Source: Bacteroidales bacterium
GTDB taxonomy: Bacteria; Bacteroidota; Bacteroidia; Bacteroidales; UBA3663
Assembly: GCA_004557315.1 (NCBI GenBank)
Contig: SFEH01000033.1
Coordinates: forward strand, 1 to 17,719
Reading direction: 5' to 3'
DNA length: 17,719 nt
This document shows positions 6,937 to 14,800 of the stretch, piece by piece; position 1 is the first letter of the stretch; the number at the start of each line of letters is the position of its first letter. Position numbers and translations under genes: made by a program. The notes under the pieces are model-generated. The model ran no database searches, was not told the DNA's origin, and saw only the letters and a program-made list of their open reading frames with translations.

Positions 6937-8460
6937 ATGTTTGAAGGACAACCTAAAGGCCTTTGGGCGCTTGCCCTTGCCAACACAGGCGAGCGTTTTG
7001 GTTATTATACCATGCTCGCAGTCTTCCTGCTTTTTTTGCAGGCTAATTTCGGCTATGAGGCTGGATTAGCAAGTACTATTTATTCTACTTTCCTCATGAT
7101 GGTCTATTTCTTGCCAATCATCGGCGGTATTGCTGCCGACAAGTTCGGTTTCGGACGTATGGTGACCACAGGAATCTTTATCATGTTTATTGGCTACTTG
7201 GTACTCTCATTGCCTCTTGGAAGCAATATGGTGGCAGCAGGTGCTATGGGTCTTTCGCTCATTCTAATCGCATTGGGTACTGGTCTCTTTAAGGGAAACC
7301 TCCAGGTGATGGTGGGTCGTCTTTACGATGCTCCTGAATTCAAGGACAAGCGCGACTCAGGCTTCTCACTTTTCTATATGGCTATCAATATCGGTGCAAT
7401 GTTTGCTCCTACAGCAGCAATCAAGATTATGGACTGGGCACAGGCAAGCCTTGGAGTGTCGGTTGAGGATTCTTATCACTTCGCGTTTGCTGTAGCTTGT
7501 GTTTCGCTCATCGTCAGCATCGCCATCTATTATGCTTTTGCAGGAACATACAAGCATGTGCTTGCAGGTGAGACAAAGAAGAAGACTGATGCTGCAAAGA
7601 CTGCGGTTCAGGAAATGAGCCCAGCCGAGACAAAGGAGCGCATCGTATGCCTCTGCCTCGTGTTTGCTGTGGTTATCTTCTTCTGGATGGCTTTCCACCA
7701 GAATGGCAATACGCTCACACTCTTTGCACGTGACTATACACAGACTACTTCTGAAGGTCTTCAGGCAATGCTCTTCGATGTGACAAACCTCGTTGCCTGC
7801 ATCTTTGTGGTGTATGGCTGTTTTGGCGTGGCTCAGAGTAAGACATCAAAGGGAAAGGGCATTTCTGCAGGCATCATCGTTGCTGCTATTGCATTCCTTT
7901 TCTATAAATATATGAATCTTGAAGGTGCGGTTGATGTCAAGGCTCCAATCTTCCAGCAGTTCAACCCTTGTTATGTGGTTGCCCTCACTCCAGTGAGTGT
8001 AGCATTGTTCGGCTGGCTCAACAAGATTGGCAAGGAGCCTACATCGCCTGAGAAGATCGGTATGGGTATGCTTGTTGCTGCTCTTGGTTTCGTGTGGATG
8101 GCAGTGGGCACAATGGGTCTCGAATTGCCTTTGACACAGGGTGTGGCTGAGACAGAAGGTGCACGTGTGAGTGCTAATCTCCTTATCTCGACTTATCTCA
8201 TCCTAACTTTTGCCGAGCTTCTTCTTTCACCTATCGGTATCTCGTTCGTTTCAAAGGTAGCTCCTCCAAAGTATGCTGGTCTGATGATGGGTCTCTGGTT
8301 TGGTGCAACGGCAGTAGGCAACCAGCTCGTCATGGTTCCAGGCCTGATGTGGGGTGCAAACTTCAACCTCGTGACTATCTGGGGCGTCTTGGCTGGTATC
8401 TGCCTCGTTTCAGCAGTCTTTATCTTCGCTATTATCAAGAAGCTAAACAAGGTGGCGTAA
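6937..8460 (+). CDS. POT/PTR2-family peptide transporter with variant ExxER motif
   Basis: A 507-residue member of the proton-coupled oligopeptide transporter family, expected in the inner membrane with about 14 helices, importing di- and tripeptides. Visible POT marks are GERFGYY (residues 18-24), GGIAADKFGFGR (63-74, the PTR2 signature), GTGLFKGNLQVMVG (114-127), FYMAINIG (146-153) and FHQNGNTLTLFA in the TM7 region. The usual first glutamate of ExxERFxYY is Asn16 here (N-T-G-E-R), while Glu19 and Arg20 remain. This may reflect a Bacteroidetes clade with altered proton coupling. It lies 27 nt downstream of the MFSD1-like gene with no promoter seen between them. Together with peptidase T, the two carriers look like a peptide-utilisation set. 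Family assignment is strong; the exact substrate is inferred. Confidence 0.88.
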   Translation: MFEGQPKGLWALALANTGERFGYYTMLAVFLLFLQANFGYEAGLASTIYSTFLMMVYFLPIIGGIAADKFGFGRMVTTGIFIMFIGYLVLSLPLGSNMVAAGAMGLSLILIALGTGLFKGNLQVMVGRLYDAPEFKDKRDSGFSLFYMAINIGAMFAPTAAIKIMDWAQASLGVSVEDSYHFAFAVACVSLIVSIAIYYAFAGTYKHVLAGETKKKTDAAKTAVQEMSPAETKERIVCLCLVFAVVIFFWMAFHQNGNTLTLFARDYTQTTSEGLQAMLFDVTNLVACIFVVYGCFGVAQSKTSKGKGISAGIIVAAIAFLFYKYMNLEGAVDVKAPIFQQFNPCYVVALTPVSVALFGWLNKIGKEPTSPEKIGMGMLVAALGFVWMAVGTMGLELPLTQGVAETEGARVSANLLISTYLILTFAELLLSPIGISFVSKVAPPKYAGLMMGLWFGATAVGNQLVMVPGLMWGANFNLVTIWGVLAGICLVSAVFIFAIIKKLNKVA

Positions 8461-8468
8461 AAGCCTCC

Positions 8469-8487
8469 GCATAATGATTGATTATGC
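8469..8487 (+). promoter_or_regulatory. Hairpin enclosing the hpt start codon
   Basis: GCATAATGATTGATTATGC is a perfect 7-bp stem with a 5-nt loop (GATTG). The right arm contains the hpt ATG (8484-8486), so the folded mRNA would hide the start codon. There is no uridine run after it, so it is not a terminator. The stem is AT-rich and modest in stability. Confidence 0.4.
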
Positions 8488-9026
8488 ACGGTACTATTCA
8501 GGTTTCTGACAAATTATTCAAGCCTTATCTCAGCCAGGAGCAAATCCTGGCTGCGGTAGATAAGGTAGCTGAGCAGATAAACAGGGACCTTGCAGACGAA
8601 AATCCTATTTTCATCTGTGTGCTCAATGGCGCTTTCATCTTTGCAGCCGACCTATATCGTCGCATCTCTTTCCCTTCACAAATGACTTTCATGCGCATGA
8701 AATCGTATGAGGGCACCGAAACGACAGGAACGGTGAAGACGATAGCCAGTCTGCATGAATCGGTCGTGGGACGAACAGTGGTGATTGTGGAAGATATTGT
8801 CGATTCGGGCTATACGATGCAGAGGATGATTGCACAGCTCCAAGACCTCGGCGCAAGGACCGTAAAAGTTGCAGTGCTGCTCAACAAGCCCAATGCCCGT
8901 AAGGTAGATGGTCTCAATATCGACTACTGTTGTCTTGAGATACCTAATGATTTCATAGTAGGTTACGGATTGGACTACAATGAGGAGGGGCGGAACCTTC
9001 CTGATATCTATGTAGTCACGGAATAA
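8484..9026 (+). CDS. hpt: Hypoxanthine(-guanine) phosphoribosyltransferase
   Basis: Purine salvage enzyme converting hypoxanthine (and usually guanine) plus PRPP to IMP/GMP in the cytosol. The 180-residue protein carries the PRPP-binding loop VVIVEDIVDSGYTM (residues 99-112), LNGAF (47-51, pyrophosphate loop) and the flexible-loop KSYEGT (73-78). The ATG at 8484 is preferred; an in-frame TTG two codons upstream (8478) is possible but less likely, and the nearer ATG at 8474 is out of frame. It lies 23 nt after the POT transporter stop and 41 nt before adk, in the same direction, so co-transcription is likely. The start codon sits in a hairpin (8469-8487). Confidence 0.93.
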   Translation: MHGTIQVSDKLFKPYLSQEQILAAVDKVAEQINRDLADENPIFICVLNGAFIFAADLYRRISFPSQMTFMRMKSYEGTETTGTVKTIASLHESVVGRTVVIVEDIVDSGYTMQRMIAQLQDLGARTVKVAVLLNKPNARKVDGLNIDYCCLEIPNDFIVGYGLDYNEEGRNLPDIYVVTE

Positions 9027-9067
9027 TTCTTTTTTCTATTATATTTAAGGTAATAAAAAGTTGTGTT

Positions 9068-9643
9068 ATGTTGAACATTGTAATTTTCGGTGCCCCAGGT
9101 TCAGGAAAGGGCACACAGAGTGACAAGATCATTGCTGAATATGGCGTTGAGCACATCTCTACAGGTGACGTTCTTCGTGCAGAAATCAACTGCAATACTG
9201 AACTTGGCAAGACAGCTGCTGCCTATATCAACGAAGGCAAGCTTGTTCCAGATTCTCTGATTATCGACATCCTTGCATCGACTCTTGATGCAAAGGGTAA
9301 GGATATCAAGGGCGTAATCTTCGATGGCTTCCCACGCACTATCGCACAGGCTGAAGCTCTCAACAACATGCTTGCTGAACGTGGTCAGGAAGTTTCGACG
9401 GTTATCGGACTCGAGGTCAACGATGAGGAGCTCATCAAGCGTATCATTGCACGTGGCAAGACTTCAGGCCGAGCTGACGACAATGAGGAGACTGCAAAGA
9501 AGCGTCTTGATACCTACTACAGCCAGACTATGCCTCTCAAGGATTTCTATATCAAGGAGGGCAAGTATGCCAAGATCGATGGCGTAGGCTCAATCGATGA
9601 TATCTATTCGAACATCAAGGCAGCCATCGATGCTGTAAAGTGA
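9068..9643 (+). CDS. adk: Adenylate kinase, short-LID type
   Basis: Interconverts ATP + AMP and 2 ADP in the cytosol. It has 191 residues, with P-loop GAPGSGKGT (8-16, Lys14), the AMP-binding STGDVLR, GKLVPDSLI, the core DGFPRT, and a short LID region RGKTSGRADDN like that of eukaryotic AK1/UMP-CMP kinases. The long zinc-type LID found in E. coli and Bacillus enzymes is absent, which is why it is shorter than 210-220 residues. The ATG at 9068 immediately precedes the P-loop strand. It follows hpt by 41 nt and precedes obgE by 45 nt. Confidence 0.95.
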   Translation: MLNIVIFGAPGSGKGTQSDKIIAEYGVEHISTGDVLRAEINCNTELGKTAAAYINEGKLVPDSLIIDILASTLDAKGKDIKGVIFDGFPRTIAQAEALNNMLAERGQEVSTVIGLEVNDEELIKRIIARGKTSGRADDNEETAKKRLDTYYSQTMPLKDFYIKEGKYAKIDGVGSIDDIYSNIKAAIDAVK

Positions 9644-9688
9644 TTAAAGAACAGTTATATTTTTGAACAACAAAGCTGATAACGTACA

Positions 9689-10828
9689 ATGGCAGAAAGC
9701 AATTTCGTAGATTATGTGACTATTTATTGCCGCTCTGGAAAGGGCGGTCGTGGCTGTTCGCACTTGCATCGCGCAAAATATGTCCCAAAGGGAGGTCCAG
9801 ATGGCGGCGATGGAGGCAAGGGCGGTTCGGTCATCCTGCATGGCAACCGTAACTATTGGACTTTGCTCCATCTGCGTTATCAGCGACATGTCTTCGCTAC
9901 CGACGGACAGCCGGGAGCAGAGAACAAGTCGTTTGGCAAGGATGGACAAGATGCTGTGATCGAGGTGCCTATTGGTACTGTGGTCTATGATGCTGAAAAT
10001 GGCGAGTACCTTTGCGAAATCACAGAGCATGACCAGAAAGTGGTGTTGCTCAAGGGAGGACGTGGCGGATTGGGTAACTGGCATTTCCGCACCTCGACCA
10101 ATCAGGCTCCACGCTATGCACAGCCTGGTGAGCCAGCACTGGAACGCAAGATAGTGCTCGAACTCAAGATGCTTGCTGACGTAGGTTTGGTAGGCTTTCC
10201 AAATGCGGGTAAATCGACCCTTCTCAGTTCGGTGAGTGCAGCAAAGCCAAAGATTGCCGATTATCCGTTTACTACTATGGAGCCGAACCTCGGTCTTGTG
10301 CCATATCGTGATAACCGTTCGTTTGTCATCGCCGACATTCCTGGCATCATTGAGGGTGCGGCTGAAGGTCGTGGACTCGGACTTCGCTTTTTGCGCCATA
10401 TCGAGCGCAACTCGACGCTTTTGTTTATGATTCCAGCCGATAGCTCTGACATTCGCAATGACTATGAAATCCTGCTGAATGAACTAGGAAAGTATAATCC
10501 AGAGATGCTAGACAAACAGCGCCTGTTGGCTATAACCAAGTGTGATATGCTCGACGAAGAACTTATCGACCAGATGCGTCATGAACTCCCAGACGGTGTT
10601 CCTACAGTCTTTATCTCGGCTGTCGCAAATCAGGGTCTTGATCAGCTTAAGGACATGCTTTGGGCAATGCTCAATGACGAGTCGAACCGCGTTCAGACAT
10701 TTACTCATCGCAACCTTGACGTGAGCAAGGGCCTTGAAGATGATTATGAAGAGGCTGACCCGTTTGGTCACGATGACTATACTATCGAGGGAGTCTCACC
10801 TGCCGATCTCGAACTCGACTGGGAATAA
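9689..10828 (+). CDS. obgE: Obg-family GTPase (ribosome assembly)
   Basis: Conserved essential GTPase that binds the large ribosomal subunit and couples growth to nucleotide status. The 379-residue protein begins with the Obg glycine-rich fold (residues ~1-160: SGKGGRGCSHLHR, GGPDGGDGGKGG, KGGRGGLGN). This is followed by the G domain: G1 GFPNAGKST (~168-176), switch I FTTMEPNLG, G3 DIPGIIEGA (~216), G4 TKCD (283-286; usually NKxD) and G5 SAV. The C-terminal tail is short and acidic. Thr in place of the first Asn of G4 is a mild departure, as seen in some related GTPases. It follows adk by 45 nt and ends 1 nt before the pgeF start, indicating tight translational coupling with pgeF. Confidence 0.95.
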   Translation: MAESNFVDYVTIYCRSGKGGRGCSHLHRAKYVPKGGPDGGDGGKGGSVILHGNRNYWTLLHLRYQRHVFATDGQPGAENKSFGKDGQDAVIEVPIGTVVYDAENGEYLCEITEHDQKVVLLKGGRGGLGNWHFRTSTNQAPRYAQPGEPALERKIVLELKMLADVGLVGFPNAGKSTLLSSVSAAKPKIADYPFTTMEPNLGLVPYRDNRSFVIADIPGIIEGAAEGRGLGLRFLRHIERNSTLLFMIPADSSDIRNDYEILLNELGKYNPEMLDKQRLLAITKCDMLDEELIDQMRHELPDGVPTVFISAVANQGLDQLKDMLWAMLNDESNRVQTFTHRNLDVSKGLEDDYEEADPFGHDDYTIEGVSPADLELDWE

Positions 10829-10829
10829 T

Positions 10830-11603
10830 ATGATAACAACGACTTTATTGGGAAGCAATCTTCCCGTTATGCAATCTCAGCACCTGCTTAAGGAGGCTGG
10901 GATTGTTCATTTCTGTACTTTGAGAGGAGGAAACGACTCTCCCTATGCGCGCATCAACCTGTGTGACTATACGGGTGATGATCCACGACATGTTGCCCTT
11001 TCCCGCAAGTTATTCGCCGATTGTCTTGGTATTGCAGTCGAAAAGATGTGGTTTCCTCGTCAGGTACATGGTACGCGCGTGATGGTGGTCGATTCTTCGG
11101 CTCCTGCGGGTCAGCAAGCAGATGCCGTAATTACCTCTGAACGAGAGCAGTTGATCGGAGTCTCGACTGCTGATTGTGTTCCAGTGCTTTTGTATGACAG
11201 GTGTAAACGAGTTGTTGCTGCTGTCCATGCAGGATGGAGAGGTACTATCGGACGAATCGTAGAAAAGACAGTGGAGGCGATGAAGAGCAACTATGAGTGT
11301 CATCCTTCTGATATATTGGCAGTGATCTGTCCTTCCATTTCGCTCGAATCATTTGAGGTTGGCAGTGAGGTGGCAGATAAGTTTGTCAATGAAGGCTATT
11401 CTGACTGTATTTCTTTTGACTATCCGAAACCTCACATCGACCTATGGAAAGCCAATGTAAAGCAGCTCGTGGCTATGGGTATTGAAGAGCAGAATATCGA
11501 TTGTAGCCCTATATGTACGTTCCAAAATGGCGATATCCTGTTTTCTGCCCGAAGATTAGGAATAGAGTCGGGAAGAATGATATCGGCAATAATGATGGTA
11601 TAG
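10830..11603 (+). CDS. pgeF: YfiH/PgeF/LACC1-family purine nucleoside phosphorylase-like protein
   Basis: Member of the multicopper-oxidase-like family that in different organisms is described as a peptidoglycan editing factor and as a purine nucleoside phosphorylase/adenosine deaminase (FAMIN/LACC1). The 257-residue protein has FPRQVHG (His80), ADAVIT, STADCVPVLL (Cys116) and AVHAGWRGTIGR (His133), the conserved zinc-binding His-Cys-His set. FSARR near the C terminus also fits. I chose the ATG at 10830, one base after the obgE stop; a longer reading frame back to 10734 lies inside obgE and is not needed. A later ATG at 10869 is possible. Lying with hpt and adk, a purine-salvage role fits well. 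Confidence 0.9.
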   Translation: MITTTLLGSNLPVMQSQHLLKEAGIVHFCTLRGGNDSPYARINLCDYTGDDPRHVALSRKLFADCLGIAVEKMWFPRQVHGTRVMVVDSSAPAGQQADAVITSEREQLIGVSTADCVPVLLYDRCKRVVAAVHAGWRGTIGRIVEKTVEAMKSNYECHPSDILAVICPSISLESFEVGSEVADKFVNEGYSDCISFDYPKPHIDLWKANVKQLVAMGIEEQNIDCSPICTFQNGDILFSARRLGIESGRMISAIMMV

Positions 11604-11658
11604 GGCTAAATCATGTATGTAAAAAATGTAAATCTGCTATCATATAATGTTTCTATAT

Positions 11659-11698
11659 GTTAAAATATTGGCATGTATGAATAAATAAGTTAAAATAT
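11659..11698 (+). repeat. Two direct copies of GTTAAAATAT, 30 nt apart
   Basis: Identical 10-mers at 11659-11668 and 11689-11698 in the AT-rich gap just upstream of the predicted small-RNA promoter. A third copy, in reverse orientation, is at 16069-16078, upstream of the susC-like gene. They may be binding sites, or simply AT-rich coincidence. Confidence 0.3.
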
Positions 11699-11719
11699 GT
11701 AAACAATTCAGAAAAATAC

Positions 11720-11750
11720 TTGCATATTATGAAAAAACATGCTATCTTTG
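11720..11750 (+). promoter_or_regulatory. Strong Bacteroidetes-type promoter without a downstream gene
   Basis: TTG (11720-11722), 20-nt spacer, TATCTTTG (11743-11750) matches the -33/-7 consensus very well. The only thing downstream on this strand is about 65 nt ending in an intrinsic terminator, so it should produce a small RNA. Confidence 0.65.
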
Positions 11751-11755
11751 CATCG

Positions 11756-11822
11756 TGTTTTTCATGGTATTAGATTTAAGGTTAACGATTGATGGACGTC
11801 GTGATGACGGCCATCTTTTTTT
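11756..11822 (+). ncRNA. Candidate small RNA (~65 nt)
   Basis: Predicted transcript from the promoter at 11720-11750 to the terminator at 11791-11822. The 5' part (CGTGTTTTTCATGGTATTAG, then ATTTAAGGTTAAC) is unpaired and U-rich, and the 3' part is the terminator hairpin. I have the impression, from memory and unverified, that this 5' core recurs in intergenic regions of Bacteroidales genomes after the same TATCTTTG box. No ORF of useful size fits inside. It converges on the HTCS gene, whose stop codon touches the U-tract, so the RNA could be antisense to the HTCS mRNA tail. Start site is estimated from the promoter. Confidence 0.55.
11791..11822 (+). terminator. Intrinsic terminator
   Basis: GATGGaCGTC, loop GTGAT, GACGgCCATC forms a 9-pair stem with one A-G mismatch, followed by a run of seven T (11816-11822). 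On the minus strand no U-run follows, so it serves plus-strand transcripts only: the candidate small RNA and any read-through from pgeF. Confidence 0.8.
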
Positions 11823-14800
11823 ATGACTCTGCATAACGGTTCTGTTCCTGGCTTTGGCTGGCGTATTGAGAAGGAGACATGCCAAACATGGCTTTGAACG
11901 AAGTTGTAAAATGGGCAGGGCTTGAGAAGCCTACGGAATAGGCAACTTCTGAAATTGGCATATTTTTCTCTTTGAGAAGCTTGGCAGCGATGGTGATGCG
12001 CTGGTTGCGTATCAGGTCGCGTGTTGTCTGGTTGGTCAGTTGTCGCAATTTCCTGTGGAGGTGTACACGGCTGACGCCTACCTCCGAAGCGATCATCTCG
12101 ACACTTAATGTTACATTGCCGATATTGTCGTTGATAGTCTTCATGACTTTCTCAAGAAGCAGTTCGTCAGGGGTCTGCGCATGGAGTTCATCGACTTTGC
12201 CTTCCTGCTGCTGGTTGCCTGAATAGATGTTCTTCAATGATTGACGACTCTTCAGAAGACTTGCCACAGTCTGTTTCAAAATACGGATGTCGAATGGCTT
12301 GGTGATGTATGCGTCCGCACCTATCTCAAGTCCATGTATATACTCTTCGTTCATGGTCTTTGCGGTGAGCAGGATGATCGGAAGGTCATTGAACTGGATG
12401 TTCTGCCTTATTTTTTTGCAGAGGGTGAAACCATCCATCTCTGGCATCATGACGTCGCTGATGATGAGGTCTGGAGCTTTCTTCATAATGAATTCGAGGG
12501 CAGAGACACCGTTGTCACAAGTATAAACCTTGTATTTGTTCTTCAGTTCTTCCTTTAGGTATGAACGGATTTCGTCGTCGTCTTCAGCTATGAGAATCAC
12601 TTTCTTTGTCTCGTACTCATCTGGATCCGCATTGCATTTATTGTCGATGATTACTTCTGATTCAAGGAGAGACAGCTCTTCCTTGATTAGTTCTGGAGCC
12701 GTATGCTCTTGGATTGTGGTGACATTTTCCGACATTTCATCTTTAGTCAGATGAGCATTGCCGAGAGGAATGTTCACGATGAAACGGCAACCAGGAGCAT
12801 CGTCAGGGTTGTTTTCAGCCTTGATGGTACCATGATGGAGCATGACAATCGAACGAGTCAGATGCAGACCGACACCAGTTCCTGTGCCGCTCTTCTTGTT
12901 TTTTGCCTGGAAGAATCGTCCGAAGACCTTGTTCAGTTCATCGTTTGGTATGCCAATGCCTGTGTCGGAAACGATGATTTCAGCCGCATTGCCATTTTTT
13001 CCGTCGTGGTTGTCGATCTTTGACAGATAGATGTTGATCTCTCCTCCCGAAGGAGTGTATTTCACCGCATTTGACAGAAGGTTCATGATGACCTTGTCGA
13101 AATATTCCTCATCAATCCATGCGTTGAGAGTCTCTATGCCTACCTTGTGAAAAGCCAGCTTGACGTTCCTGTTTGTGGTTACTTCAATGAAATTGCTTAT
13201 CAGATTCTCAATGTAGTTGCCAAGTTCGGTCTCCTTCATCTTTAGATGCAGTTGGCCATGTTCTATCTTTCTGACATCCATGAGCTGGTTGACGAGCAGC
13301 ATGATGCGGTTGGCGTTGCGCTGCATGAGTCTGTAGCTGCGTTGGCGCGATTCGTCGGTGTCGCTATTGATCAGCTGCTGCAGAGGGTTCATGATCAGAG
13401 TCATAGGCGTGCGCAGTTCATGCGACACGTTGGTGAGGAACTGCAGTTTCTGCTCGCTGTTTCTTTCCGACTGGATGTGCTTGAACATCTTGTGTCGGAG
13501 GATACGGCGATTGCGGATCTGAATAATAATAAAATAGGCTACAGCCGAAATGGCGAGCATCAGGAGCAGTATTGCCCACCAGCTTTGCCACCATGCTGGT
13601 CGTATGAAAATGCTGATTTTCGTGACATCGCTTTCTATCGAGCCATCGGTAATCTTTGTGCGGAACGAGTAAGATCCTGGAGGCAGGCTGCCGAACGATA
13701 CTGTGCTGATGCCTTTGCTCAAGGCTATCCATCTCTCGTCGTTCATCGAGTAGTAGATGACCTTTTTGTCAGAGTTGCTCAAGTCATCCGAACCGATCTC
13801 GATTGTAAAGGCATTGTCGTTGTGTCCGAATGAGAACTTTTCCGCCTCATAAACAGGCTTGTCCATTATCTGTCGACCATCGGAAAGAGTGTTGGTGGTG
13901 ATTGGGCGTCCTGCGATGTAAATATCCGATATCCTTGCCTTCCATTTGTGGCTGTTGGTTGCCACTTCTTTAGGATTGAACCATGTCACTCCATTGATGC
14001 CGCCAAAATACATGTCTCCGTTATCGGGGTTCTTGTCGGCTGCATTCTTGCTGAATTCGTTGCCTTGTATTCCGTCTTCGATGAAGAAATGAATCTGGTT
14101 GAATGATTCGGCATGCATGCGTACTAGACCTTTTCCCGTACCTATCCATATTCGCTCGAAATCATCGCCTTGTACGGAATAGCAGATATTGCTTGGCAGA
14201 CCTTGCTCGCTGGTCAGCATTATTAGTTCCTTGCCGGCCAGTCCTTTGTTGTTGCCTCCCCATCGTGCCAGACCATCTGATGTGGCTGCCCATATCGTAC
14301 CATCTTTTTCCTCATAAATATCGTAGATGATGGTCGATGGCAGTACCTGTTCGTTAGAAGCACCGAAGTCATCAAGGCTTATCTTCCATAGACCAGCGTA
14401 AGTGCCGAGATATATTGAATTGCTTTTTGCAGAGTAGAGGATGCAGCCTATCCAGTTGTTGACCAATGTGTTGAGGTTTTGGAAGTGCGACAGTTTGCCT
14501 GTTTTAAGGTCAAAACACTGCAAGCCTCCGCCCATAGTGGCAATCCACACTCTCTTCTGGTTATCTTCAGCAAAGTCGTAGATATTGCTCACAGGTTCAT
14601 TGTTGCGTTCCACCACTCCTGTGAGTTTAGTGCATTCAAGGGTATTGGTGTTCATGCGGATTGCTCCAGAACCGTATGAGCCGATCCATAGAAATTCTTC
14701 TGAATCCTCAAACATGCCGATGATGATATTTGGAATGTTGGGATTGTCTTTTGGAGAAAGGTGCTTCGATGTTTTGTTTTCCTGATCAATGATGTAGATG

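Noticed and set aside
8478..8483. TTG start for hpt
   Set aside because: Adds only two residues; the ATG at 8484 is the ordinary choice.
9025..9040. T-run after hpt as a terminator
   Set aside because: There is no GC stem before it, and adk follows in the same direction.
9658..9665. TATTTTTG as an obgE promoter
   Set aside because: Matches TAnnTTTG by composition but has no -33 TTG and lies in an AT-rich 45-nt spacer; too weak to list.
9644..10399. 251-codon minus-strand reading frame
   Set aside because: Antisense to obgE, whose GTPase motifs are intact; no promoter or family resemblance.
10734..10829. Upstream extension of pgeF into obgE
   Set aside because: It would overlap obgE by 95 bases; the ATG at 10830 directly after the obgE stop gives the normal family N terminus.
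13246..13833. 195-codon plus-strand reading frame inside the HTCS gene
   Set aside because: Antisense to the kinase and Y_Y_Y region of a clearly coding gene; no recognisable motif.
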